A DNA stretch of 64,000 nucleotides from Faucicola sp902506215 (GTDB taxonomy: Bacteria; Pseudomonadota; Gammaproteobacteria; Pseudomonadales; Moraxellaceae). The position numbers and the translations under genes are program-made. Where the stretch lies: assembly GCA_016888885.1 (NCBI GenBank), contig CP069437.1, positions 372,001 to 436,000 of the forward strand, read 5' to 3'. The notes below the pieces were generated by a model, which saw nothing but the letters and a program-made list of their open reading frames with translations, did not search any database and was not told the origin of the DNA. Below are positions 17,631 to 27,314 of this stretch, one piece after another; position 1 is the first letter of the stretch, and each line of letters opens with the position of its first letter.

Positions 17631-17837
17631 TTATTCTTCATCTTCATCTTCGAGTTTTTTCGCCTCATGTAACATATCAAGTAGCGATTCATCAGAACCC
17701 TTAGAGATAGGCGTGCTGGCATTATCTTGGTTGATGTCGGTACGATTGATGCCTTCCATCGCTTCATTGGCAACATCAGATTGGGCGTTGTCTAATTGAG
17801 ATTTATCGATAGGGTTAGCATTAGTATTTTCAGTCAT
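17631..17837 (-). CDS. Small acidic protein, unknown function
   Basis: A 68-residue, Asn/Asp/Glu-rich, probably unstructured protein ending in EAKKLEDEDEE. A strong Shine-Dalgarno (AAGGAG, six bases before the ATG) supports translation. There is no membrane segment or Cys. It is not recognised as a known family. Confidence 0.6.
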   Translation of the reverse strand: MTENTNANPIDKSQLDNAQSDVANEAMEGINRTDINQDNASTPISKGSDESLLDMLHEAKKLEDEDEE

Positions 17838-18199
17838 GATCGTCTCCTTGTTTTTTTCTTTTATACGGTTGTTTTCTTTTATACGTTAGAGCTAGTAAGC
17901 TTAATATTATAAGTAAAACAAATGGCTTACAACACTTAAAGATAAAACGTAACCAAAGATATACTCATGAGTGACGTAGGGATAAGTTTATCACTTTGTT
18001 GGCGGTGTATTGCATGTTTGGATTGCATAACTGTTAAGTAAGTTAGGGAGATTGACAGAATGCTGGCGACACTGGCTGTCGCGAATGTTGCAATTCGGGC
18101 GATTTTTTCATTGAGCGGTGATGGTGAGGTGTTTTTTTTGCTGTATAATTTTTTGAGCGACCCACTCGCTATCTATAAAAATTCTTGAGTATTTACTGC
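17838..18199. other. 362-bp intergenic region upstream of recC
   Basis: No ORF or RNA gene is recognised. A -10-like TATAAT lies at 18144-18149, about 50 bp before recC, without a convincing -35. The left end holds two repeats of TTTTCTTTTATACG-type sequence (17853-17884) upstream of the small acidic protein gene. Confidence 0.4.
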
Positions 18200-21100
18200 A
18201 TGCTAACGATTATACAAAGCAATAAAGTCGATAAGCTATTTGACCATTTGTTAAACGCCTACAAAAATCCCAGTTATCAAAGCTCAATTTTTGAGCCATT
18301 TCAGGTGATTGTGCCATCTAAAGTCATGGGGGAGTGGTTAAAAAAACAAGTCGCAGATAAGGCAGGCATCAGTACCTTAGTGACTACTGAATTTTGGGGT
18401 CGCTATTTTTTGGGACTGATGCAGCGGGTGTTAAGAACCTATGCGCGCATCTCGGAAGACGACGATATATTAGACGTGCCAGAAGTGGCAATGCTGTCCA
18501 AAAACGTTATGCAGTGGCAAATCTTTGGCTATTTAACCCAGTACCGACAAGCCATTGTGGAGCAGCCGCAACATCCGCTTTATCCATTTTTATCGCCGCT
18601 GGTTGAAGACAAAGAGGCAGATAGCCCAAATGCGACTGGTTTTGCACCTGATACGCCAACCACCATTGACAGTTTGAGCTGGGCGAATAACCAATCGCTA
18701 CTGTCTAATGACGTGATTAGCCAATCTGCTGACTTACAAACCCAAGATCAGCGCATCTGGCAGCTAGCCAGTGATATGGCAAACATGCTCAATCGCTATA
18801 TGACCTATCGTCCGCAGTGGCTCAGTAATTGGGGGCAAGACAAGCCTGTCGCGGTGAGTGACATGATTGCCAAAAAAGATGCGCTGCATAATCGCTTAAA
18901 CGGGCGGGATGCGTCCAACGCCATTGACACGCCTGACTGGCTCGTTGAGCACTACGAACAGTTAGAAGCCGCGCAGCGATTTTTATGGCGACAACTGTTT
19001 GATGATGACTACCAGTTGCGCGAGCAGTTGCATCAGCAGTTTTGGCAAGCATTAAACCATTCAGAGACCCGTATCCGCAACATCAGTCGTAGCAAATTAC
19101 CAAAACACGTATTTTTATTTACTTTGCAGCAGTTACCACCGACAGAGTTATTGGATTTACAACGCTTAGGGGTGCTCACCGACGTCACGATTTTACACTT
19201 TAACCCGTCAGAGCAATTTTGGGCAGATATCGTCGATAAAAACTGGCTCATGCAGATGCAAATGGAAGACGATGCCAGCAAACATGACGCTTGGTATCTA
19301 AAAGATTATGGTCATACCTTGTTGTCACGGTTTGGTAAACAATCGCGTGAAGTGTTTGCCATGCTGGCAAGCTTATCGGGTAATGAATATGAACATGTGC
19401 TGTGGCAAGATGATTTTGATAACACGCCGCCTAATACGTTACTTGAATTTATCCAACATGACATCTTAATGCTAGAAGAAGTCGCGACCACCGCCAAAAT
19501 CAATGACATGCTTAAACTGGTGAAAGGTGAGGAAGCAAAGGCAAAAAAAGCAGCGAGTGAAGATAGTCGCCAAAATCTCGTGCAGCAAACCCAGCTTTTG
19601 CAGCAGCAGCTTGCCAATATTCAAAGTAATGGGCTTAAAGATATTGAATCCACGCTTGGTCTATACAAAGCCATTAAAGACAAACTCAAGCAAGAATCCA
19701 ACAAGCAACTTGAAAACGTGGAAAAATGGCGACCCAAACCACTTGATACCAGTATTGCCATTCATGTCTGTCATAGCATGGTGCGGCAGCTTGAAGTGCT
19801 ACGCAGTATGATTATCGGGTGGCTAAATTATAGCGATATGCAAGCCACACCCGCGCAGATTCCCACCGATCCTTGGAATAGACGGGCGTTATCAGATATT
19901 TTGGTATTATTGCCCGACATCGAAACCCACCAAAACATCATCGAAGCCACATTCCCCAAACATGTGGGCGGTGACGGCTATCAGTTGCCAGCCAAAGTGA
20001 CAGGCGTGGTGGCAAAAGATATCAACCTGCTTTGGCAAGCGATTACAGGGTACTACACGCTGCTCAATCGGGCAGGCGCTCGGTTTCAGCGTAGCGAAGT
20101 ATTTGATTGGTTGATGCTAGCGCCACTATATGAAAGCTTTGGGCTTAATTTGGAGCAGATGACCCGTGCTTGTGATTTGCTGACTCAGGCAGGATTTATT
20201 CGCGGGTTTGACGAGCGGCATTTGCAGCAAACCTTAAGTGCCGCCGATGATGACTATCGATACACCTTTGCTTATGCGCTTGAGCGCTTGGTCGCTGGCG
20301 TGATGATGCCCAAAGCCACGGTGGTCAGTTTTGGCGAGTATACCAATAGCTTTGGCGTGGTAGAAAAATTTGTACCACTCACAAACTTAACCATGGCAGA
20401 TGCCGACATCGTCGCTGTGCTGTGTGATATTTATCAAACGTTGGATGAAAATCGTCATCTAGGTAATGACGTCAAAACCCTGCCTGACTGGCTAACCCAA
20501 ATAGAAAAACTCATTCAACAAAAATTTAGCCTATTTAATCAAACGAATGCGTGGCGCGCGATTTTTGCCGCACAAAATGACCTAAAAGAAAATATCGAAG
20601 CCAATAGCAAATACCTCGCTACGGTGAAAATCAAAACTGCAAAAAACCCCAACCCACCTACCGAGCCAATGCAGCAAATTGACACCGAGAATTTGCCACT
20701 TAAACTCACTTTTGTACTCGAAAACATCGCCCAATCAATTATCAATCAGCAAGTCAGTGCCGAGCCCTCTGGCGTGATTACTTTTGCCCGTATCGGTTCA
20801 GTGCGTAGCCTGCCGTATAAATTAGTGGTGATGCTCAATTTAAATTTATCTGAGTTTCCAAAGCAAGAGCAGCAAAACCGTTATAACTTGATGCAGGCAG
20901 GGTTGCCGATTCGTGGTGACAGATTTCGAGAAGATGACGATTTAGGCGCGTTTTTGGATGCGCTGCTGTGCGCCAAGCAAGCGTGCTGGATATTTTATAA
21001 TGGTAAAAGTACCACAGATACCCACGAGCATTTACCTGCCAGTCCCGTACAGGAATTACTCGACTTTTTGCAAAACCGAATGGCAAGTGATGATGCTATT

Positions 21101-22783
21101 GTTGACCCCAATAACGACTCAAATAGCCTAAGTAACAATTCTCAAAATCCCCCAAATCCCCCAAATCCCCAGTCAGCTAACTTTGAGCAATGGGTAAAAG
21201 CGTATTTGGTCACCCATCATGCCGCCTTGCCATTTGATAAAAGTTATTTTGAATTGGCGCAAACTGAGCATAACAGCGAGCATAAAGATAAAAGTGTTCA
21301 AAATCCTGAGCAAAATCCCGAGCAAATTAATGACGATAGGGTATCTGCTGATTTACAACAAACCATAGCCAGCCTAAACCAGCAAATCAAGCTGTCAAAA
21401 ACTGCCCTGTACCCACCTGCCAAAATTTGGCACAATCTCTATACGGCGCTGCAAGATAAAGACGCTACGTCCACTCAGCCAATCGTGCAAGTTTGGGATA
21501 CAAAGCAACTAACTGACTGGCTATCGCAGTGGCAACAACTAAAACAGCGTTTGTCCAACCTACCTGAACAGTCGCAGCAGCATTATGTCAATTTAAGCAA
21601 AATCGTTGGCAACCTAGCCGACCCTGCTAAAGCCTTTGTGAAGGCACAAAACATTGCTATCGCTGCGCAAGGTGATAATTATAGTGATAATAACGATAAC
21701 GAGTTTGAATCGTTAACCTTGGATGCGTTAGATGGCTGGTTGTTGCGTAAATCTTTGTTAGACGCTTTTTTTGCCCAAGCCTTACTTGATAAGGGCGATA
21801 ATACTCATAACAACCATCAAAACGAGATGAAACTGGCAGCAAACGCGCAAAAGCCAATCATTCAAGAATCAATCAACATCGCTATCAATGAGTTATTGCC
21901 AGCTGGGGTGAACCGCTATCAATCTTTGCAGCAAAATCAGCAACAACTCAAAAAAGATTTGCAGGACTTTGTTCATCACTTAAAAACCATTAGCCAACAG
22001 CTCGAGGCTACTGAGGCAAAGTTGTTAGGGAATTTTTACTCAGATAAATTTGGGGCATTAGATGTACAAAACACCGACGAGGTCGTCCGCTGGGTGGCAA
22101 CGGCGTTAACCCCCTGTGAAGAGCAGCGAATCGCTATTAGCGCCTTGGCGCTGGATAAACAAGCGGAACTGATGGACAGTAAAGAAAGCTGGGTCATCAC
22201 TGCTAACCTGCCATTATATAAACCGTATCAATCAATTGAAGATAAGGTTGCAGCAGCTGCCAATCCGAGCTATTGGTTAAATTATTTGCCAACCTCTGGC
22301 AAAGAAAAATACCTGTTGCAATTTTGGTTGCATCATTTATGTTGGCAAGTGCTTCGCCGCACCACGGCTCAACAAGCACAGGCGAATGATGGCTTTTCGC
22401 TATGGCAGTTTAGCAATAAAAAAACCGTGTATTTACCTGCCATCCCTTGTGAGCAAGCCTGTGGTTATTTGCAGGACATTGTGATGGTGTATCAACTCAT
22501 TGATAGCGTCGTAACCATTGTACCGCCCGCTTTTTGCCTGTCATTTTTACAAAAACAACAAAAACAGCCAGAGGCACCAGCCAGCCAGCATCTAGGTGAT
22601 TGGTTAAAAGACAGTAATTTTAATTTTGTGGATGTGAACCAGTTTGACTATCCGATTTGGCAGCATTTAATCGGCGATTATAAACCATCAGTGGTTATCG
22701 GGTTTGCCCAGACGTTGGGCGCGCTGATTTATGAGCCTATGTTATCTATGGTCAAAGAATTGCACCAACTTATTGAAGCATGA
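18200..22783 (+). CDS. recC: Exodeoxyribonuclease V subunit RecC (large form)
   Basis: Chi-recognition and scaffold subunit of RecBCD, which processes double-strand breaks for recombination. The N-terminus (LTIIQSNKVDKLFDHLL, then VIVPSKVMGEWLKKQVADKAGI) is typical of RecC, as are GVITFARIGSVRSLPYKLVVMLNLN and REDDDLGAFLDALLCAKQACWIFYNGK near residue 900. The frame can be opened from a TTG at 18185, but the ATG at 18200 is preferred. At 1527 residues it is far longer than the 1122 of E. coli RecC. Part of the extra length is low-complexity Gln/Asn/Pro-rich insertions, such as the NPPNPPNP stretch at about residue 985 and one near residue 1175. Confidence 0.9.
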   Translation: MLTIIQSNKVDKLFDHLLNAYKNPSYQSSIFEPFQVIVPSKVMGEWLKKQVADKAGISTLVTTEFWGRYFLGLMQRVLRTYARISEDDDILDVPEVAMLSKNVMQWQIFGYLTQYRQAIVEQPQHPLYPFLSPLVEDKEADSPNATGFAPDTPTTIDSLSWANNQSLLSNDVISQSADLQTQDQRIWQLASDMANMLNRYMTYRPQWLSNWGQDKPVAVSDMIAKKDALHNRLNGRDASNAIDTPDWLVEHYEQLEAAQRFLWRQLFDDDYQLREQLHQQFWQALNHSETRIRNISRSKLPKHVFLFTLQQLPPTELLDLQRLGVLTDVTILHFNPSEQFWADIVDKNWLMQMQMEDDASKHDAWYLKDYGHTLLSRFGKQSREVFAMLASLSGNEYEHVLWQDDFDNTPPNTLLEFIQHDILMLEEVATTAKINDMLKLVKGEEAKAKKAASEDSRQNLVQQTQLLQQQLANIQSNGLKDIESTLGLYKAIKDKLKQESNKQLENVEKWRPKPLDTSIAIHVCHSMVRQLEVLRSMIIGWLNYSDMQATPAQIPTDPWNRRALSDILVLLPDIETHQNIIEATFPKHVGGDGYQLPAKVTGVVAKDINLLWQAITGYYTLLNRAGARFQRSEVFDWLMLAPLYESFGLNLEQMTRACDLLTQAGFIRGFDERHLQQTLSAADDDYRYTFAYALERLVAGVMMPKATVVSFGEYTNSFGVVEKFVPLTNLTMADADIVAVLCDIYQTLDENRHLGNDVKTLPDWLTQIEKLIQQKFSLFNQTNAWRAIFAAQNDLKENIEANSKYLATVKIKTAKNPNPPTEPMQQIDTENLPLKLTFVLENIAQSIINQQVSAEPSGVITFARIGSVRSLPYKLVVMLNLNLSEFPKQEQQNRYNLMQAGLPIRGDRFREDDDLGAFLDALLCAKQACWIFYNGKSTTDTHEHLPASPVQELLDFLQNRMASDDAIVDPNNDSNSLSNNSQNPPNPPNPQSANFEQWVKAYLVTHHAALPFDKSYFELAQTEHNSEHKDKSVQNPEQNPEQINDDRVSADLQQTIASLNQQIKLSKTALYPPAKIWHNLYTALQDKDATSTQPIVQVWDTKQLTDWLSQWQQLKQRLSNLPEQSQQHYVNLSKIVGNLADPAKAFVKAQNIAIAAQGDNYSDNNDNEFESLTLDALDGWLLRKSLLDAFFAQALLDKGDNTHNNHQNEMKLAANAQKPIIQESINIAINELLPAGVNRYQSLQQNQQQLKKDLQDFVHHLKTISQQLEATEAKLLGNFYSDKFGALDVQNTDEVVRWVATALTPCEEQRIAISALALDKQAELMDSKESWVITANLPLYKPYQSIEDKVAAAANPSYWLNYLPTSGKEKYLLQFWLHHLCWQVLRRTTAQQAQANDGFSLWQFSNKKTVYLPAIPCEQACGYLQDIVMVYQLIDSVVTIVPPAFCLSFLQKQQKQPEAPASQHLGDWLKDSNFNFVDVNQFDYPIWQHLIGDYKPSVVIGFAQTLGALIYEPMLSMVKELHQLIEA

Positions 22784-22808
22784 AACGCATTTTTATTAAA
22801 GAAATCTT

Positions 22809-25800
22809 ATGAAACACGATATTCATTCCCCAAACATTAAAGCAAGCACCAAAACAAATATCGAGGCAAACATCGAAACAAGTATCAAAGAAGACGTTGA
22901 TTCTTTATCCCATTTACCCCCTGCTGTCACGTTGCCATTGACGGGGCGCCATTTGATTGAAGCCTCAGCAGGCACAGGCAAAACATGGACGCTGACGGGC
23001 GTGATGTTGCGACTAATCGTGCAAGCGGGGCAGCCGTGTGAAAAAATTATCGCCACCACCTTTACGCGCAGTGCCGCCGCCGAAATGCGCCAGCGGATTC
23101 GTGAGCGTTTGCAAGATTTTTATCAATTGTTGCAAATGATTAACCATTCTACATTTACACCGTTAAATGACAGCGATTTGGATAGCAGCAAAGCTATCGC
23201 TGTGCAAAAATATGCACATTTTATTGCGCAGGTGCAAGTGCTTGCGGCACAAAAAAATTTACTGGGTAAGTACCAAGACCCTATCAATAAACACTTAATC
23301 GAGTGGGTCGCCAAACAAGTCTTTGGTTTGCCGGTAGATGTAACCGCTGCAGCAAGCACAAAAGTAAGCCCGAAAGAAAGCCTGAGCACCCCAAAGCCAA
23401 CCGCTGATGATAGTGAAAACAGCACCCATAAACCTGCCAAAAATACCGTCAATTTTCGTATCGCACTGCAGCGCACCACATTGGCGCTCAACCAGCTTGA
23501 TCGCTTATTTGTCAGCACCCTTGATAGTTTGTGTCAAAAGTGGTTAAGAGAATACAGTAGCGAAACGGGGTTTTCTGCAGAGGTACAAATCAGTAATGAT
23601 GTCAGCGGCATCATCAAGGGTATGATTCACGACCAACTTAGGGCATTTATGGCGCAGGTCAATGCCAATATGCCTGAATTATATCCGATGATGTTTGACA
23701 ATAACGTGTTTTTAGCGGTTGCTGATTACTACGAGGCGGTCAATCGAGCGCTGAATTTTTATACCGCTGATATCGATACTGTACCATTGACAGCGTTTGA
23801 TACCACTGCTCTCAAGGCGCTGATGCAGTCGATTGCAAATGATAATGATAGTGGGTTTGAGGCATATTTTGATAGCGACTTTCGTAAAGCCCAAGGATTT
23901 AGTGCTGGCAATAAACTTCATAAACACTTTAACGAAATTAAAAATCTGCAAAATTTACTCAGCACGAGTGACATTACCAATGTTTTTGCTATGTATAAAG
24001 TTGGCAATATAGTGAAGGTGCTAGAAGGCATTGAAGATTTATACGCCAACAATAAAGGCTTTAATAGCAAAAAAGAACAGCAAAGCGCCACATTCAAATC
24101 CTTTGATATCGTGGACAACATTTGGCAACTCATCCAACAAACGCAAGCTTTGCAAGACTACTTTAAACAAGTAAATTTTTACTTTACCCAGTTTATTAGT
24201 CGTTATGTGCGTACTCACCTGCCAAAACGACTAGAATCACAGCGGCTAACTACCTTTGCGTTACAATTGGCGCGGTTAAACGATGCGTTATCGGGCAAAA
24301 AAGGTCAGTCGTTAGCGCGTTATATTCGCCATCAGTATCCCATCGCCTTAATTGACGAATCGCAAGATATCAACACCGAACAAGCGTTACTGATTCAAAG
24401 GGTTTATTTACAAGATTTTGAGCCAGATAAAGCAGAAAAATCAAATACTAAAAAATATCACACCCCCTCGCAGTTTTTGCTGTTGGTAGGGGATCCCAAA
24501 CAGGCAATTTATGGATTTCGCGGCGGGGACGTCCAAAACTACACCACGCTAAAAAAATTATTTCCAGAACAACCCAAGTCACTCAATCAAAACCATCGCT
24601 CATCACCCGCGCTAATTGATAGCCTCAACCACTGGTATGGTGTTGGCAAGCAAGATATTGACCCAAATCAAGCCAATCAGCTGCCCAATGTTAACCAACA
24701 GCCATATTTTATGGGGCGTGAAATTTATTATCGCAAAATCTCTGCGACGCGCCAAACCGCTGAGCTAGTTATCGGCAATGCGCTAGACAATGAAGCTGCC
24801 AGCTTACCTGCGTTCAATCATATTGCTATCGAATATAAAGCGCCTTATAGTCAGCAAGTGGTGGCAGTAGGAGAGAATGACGGCATATCAAATGATAATG
24901 ATTCTTCGAATCAAACCATCTCATCAAGTGATGCAAGAACGGTAGATTATGCCGATGCGATTGCCGCGCAAATTTTTGAGTTATTTGATGATGGCAAACC
25001 ATTAAGCTACCAAACTCGTGGCTTGACACTGAGCGATATTTGTGTGTTGGCAGTCAAAAACAGTGAGCTTCATACCATCGAGAAACGCTTACATCATCAT
25101 GGGATTGCGACGGTCAGAGGTGGTAGTCAAAGTGTCTTTGGCGATAGCATGAGTGTTGATTTGATGACCTTGCAAAGCCTGCTGTTGACGCCATTTAGCG
25201 AATCAAAATTAAAATCCTTGATGTTGTCTAGTTTTTTTCAGCTGACCCTTGAACAAATCAACCAGTTGTATGACGCGCTTAATCAAACTAACACCCAAGC
25301 GGCGCAAGGACAAGCTCACCCTCATCATCAAGCGTCAACAAACACCAGTTTGGCTGAGATTCAGCAGTTGGTATTGACCGCCAGCGAATTGTGGCAAAAA
25401 CACAGTTTTTTGGTGGCGATACAGTGGCTACTCAATCAGCCCCTTACTTTACCCAGCCAAATCACACTCAATTTTTGGCAGCGCCTCGCCAAACATCCAA
25501 ATGGCGAGCGATTACTCATTGATTTGCGCCAGTTGTTAGATATTATTAGCGACCAGTTCAATGGACAGGTAGGCGAGCATCAACTGTTTGAGTGGTTCTG
25601 CGCCCAAGTGCAACAGCAGCCAAAAGAAGATTGGTCAACGCAGCAGCGCTTGCCATCTGATGAAGGGGTGCAACTGATGACGGTTCACGCCTCTAAAGGC
25701 TTGGAGTTTCCGATAGTATTTGTGGTTGGGTTTACCGGGGAGAGTAAAGCCAAGTTTTATGGTGCGCCGTTATATCTGTATAGTATAAAAACCACCCATC

Positions 25801-27284
25801 AAGCAGCGCCCCAATTCACTCAAAAATTGACTCAAAACAATGATAACCCGCTGTTAAGCCGCCGATTGACCGCATTACCCAGCCAAATAGCCGATAACAA
25901 TCCAATCAACCCAATCAATTATGTTGCCATTGAAGACCAATCTGCGTATGAGGAACGACTGCGATTATTGTACGTCGCCCTTACCCGCGCAAAAGAACAA
26001 GTGTATCTTGTGACTGTCGCCAAAAAATCTGCGGTGAAAAATTCTGCTTTGACGCCTTTCATGGACGATTTGGCAAAATTTGCTGTCAAAGAAACATTGA
26101 CTGAAACGACAAATATCATAGATTCAAATAGCCTAAGCAAATACTATGACTCAAAACTAAAATTCACAGCCAAAACAAATGGGCAAAATGAGCAAAACGC
26201 TACGGTCGCTAAGATTGATTACGATGAAATCATCAAAGTCATCACCATCGATACCTTTAAGGGATGGGCGAATACCAGTTTTACCGCATTGTCTCGTTAT
26301 ATTGACCATGCCAGCGTTGACACAGTGGTCAATGCCGAAGACAGGCAAGATGATGATATTTTGTCAGCGGCGCAAACTAACGTATTGACTATCGCCAATA
26401 ACAGGCTATCGGGGGAGCCAAGTAACGAGGTCAACTCAATTAGATTTAACTTTGAAAAAGGCACAAACCCAGGGACTTTTTTACATAGTATCTTAGAAGA
26501 CATCGCCAATAACTACAATGAAACCCCTGAGTTGGCGGTGCCACAGCAAGATGCCAGAGCAGACAAGTTAAAACGCTGGTCAGTCATGGTGGATCGCACG
26601 TTAAGACGCTACCAAATGCCGAGCAATTATTTTTCTACAAAAGCCAGTAGTGCAGGGCAGTATGGCAACTGGCACGATATCAACATTGATGATTTGCAGC
26701 CGGATTATATTGCGTTGGTGGATTGGCTAGATGACATCATTCATACGCCGTTAGCCGCTTCGGCAGTGCCGCTGGTAAATATCAAATACAACCAAAAAGT
26801 TGCTGAATTAGGGTTTAATTTACGCTTAAACCAGCATTTGTCATTTAGCGACTTAAACGCGTTGTTTCATCAATTTGATATCCCACTGCAATTGCAGAGC
26901 CAAGAAGTCAACACCATGGTTTGGCAGTATCTCAAAGGGGAGATTGACTTGGTGTATCAGCACGGCACACAGTTTTTTATCGTCGATTATAAAAGCAATT
27001 ATCTTGGCAGTGATTTCGACAGTTATAACCCAGCGGCATTATATGACGCGATGACCACGCATAGTTATTGGTTGCAAGCAAGCATCTACCAAGTAGCGCT
27101 GCATCGCTATTTAAAGCTGCGACTACCCAATTATGATATCAATACCCATTTGGGTGCGGTCGAGTATGCTTTTTTACGCGGTATGTCACCCAAACATGCT
27201 ACCCGTGGCAAGCTAGTAAAACAGTTTGATAGTGCCTTTATCTTGGCACTCGATGATATGTTCGGCTATCCCAACGGCAATTAA
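22809..27284 (+). CDS. recB: Exodeoxyribonuclease V subunit RecB (helicase-nuclease)
   Basis: The 3'-5' helicase and only nuclease of RecBCD. After a hydrophilic leader, Walker A is EASAGTGKTWTLTG (about 51-64). Further helicase motifs: TTFTRSAAAEMRQRI, LIDESQDINTEQ, LLVGDPKQAIYGFRGGDV, MTVHASKGLEFPIVF and RLLYVALTRAKEQVYL. The C-terminal nuclease domain has GEIDLVYQHG followed by FIVDYKSNYLG, containing the catalytic Asp, Asp and Lys. The 1491 residues exceed the 1180 of E. coli, partly through Asn/Ser-rich insertions (for instance around residues 200 and 700). It starts 25 bp after recC. Confidence 0.95.
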   Translation: MKHDIHSPNIKASTKTNIEANIETSIKEDVDSLSHLPPAVTLPLTGRHLIEASAGTGKTWTLTGVMLRLIVQAGQPCEKIIATTFTRSAAAEMRQRIRERLQDFYQLLQMINHSTFTPLNDSDLDSSKAIAVQKYAHFIAQVQVLAAQKNLLGKYQDPINKHLIEWVAKQVFGLPVDVTAAASTKVSPKESLSTPKPTADDSENSTHKPAKNTVNFRIALQRTTLALNQLDRLFVSTLDSLCQKWLREYSSETGFSAEVQISNDVSGIIKGMIHDQLRAFMAQVNANMPELYPMMFDNNVFLAVADYYEAVNRALNFYTADIDTVPLTAFDTTALKALMQSIANDNDSGFEAYFDSDFRKAQGFSAGNKLHKHFNEIKNLQNLLSTSDITNVFAMYKVGNIVKVLEGIEDLYANNKGFNSKKEQQSATFKSFDIVDNIWQLIQQTQALQDYFKQVNFYFTQFISRYVRTHLPKRLESQRLTTFALQLARLNDALSGKKGQSLARYIRHQYPIALIDESQDINTEQALLIQRVYLQDFEPDKAEKSNTKKYHTPSQFLLLVGDPKQAIYGFRGGDVQNYTTLKKLFPEQPKSLNQNHRSSPALIDSLNHWYGVGKQDIDPNQANQLPNVNQQPYFMGREIYYRKISATRQTAELVIGNALDNEAASLPAFNHIAIEYKAPYSQQVVAVGENDGISNDNDSSNQTISSSDARTVDYADAIAAQIFELFDDGKPLSYQTRGLTLSDICVLAVKNSELHTIEKRLHHHGIATVRGGSQSVFGDSMSVDLMTLQSLLLTPFSESKLKSLMLSSFFQLTLEQINQLYDALNQTNTQAAQGQAHPHHQASTNTSLAEIQQLVLTASELWQKHSFLVAIQWLLNQPLTLPSQITLNFWQRLAKHPNGERLLIDLRQLLDIISDQFNGQVGEHQLFEWFCAQVQQQPKEDWSTQQRLPSDEGVQLMTVHASKGLEFPIVFVVGFTGESKAKFYGAPLYLYSIKTTHQAAPQFTQKLTQNNDNPLLSRRLTALPSQIADNNPINPINYVAIEDQSAYEERLRLLYVALTRAKEQVYLVTVAKKSAVKNSALTPFMDDLAKFAVKETLTETTNIIDSNSLSKYYDSKLKFTAKTNGQNEQNATVAKIDYDEIIKVITIDTFKGWANTSFTALSRYIDHASVDTVVNAEDRQDDDILSAAQTNVLTIANNRLSGEPSNEVNSIRFNFEKGTNPGTFLHSILEDIANNYNETPELAVPQQDARADKLKRWSVMVDRTLRRYQMPSNYFSTKASSAGQYGNWHDINIDDLQPDYIALVDWLDDIIHTPLAASAVPLVNIKYNQKVAELGFNLRLNQHLSFSDLNALFHQFDIPLQLQSQEVNTMVWQYLKGEIDLVYQHGTQFFIVDYKSNYLGSDFDSYNPAALYDAMTTHSYWLQASIYQVALHRYLKLRLPNYDINTHLGAVEYAFLRGMSPKHATRGKLVKQFDSAFILALDDMFGYPNGN

Positions 27285-27314
27285 AATTTAACGATTACGC
27301 ATAAAGAATTTATC

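Noticed and set aside
17838..18199. tRNA or small RNA gene in the gap before recC
   Set aside because: No cloverleaf, strong hairpin with T tract or conserved RNA motif could be seen.
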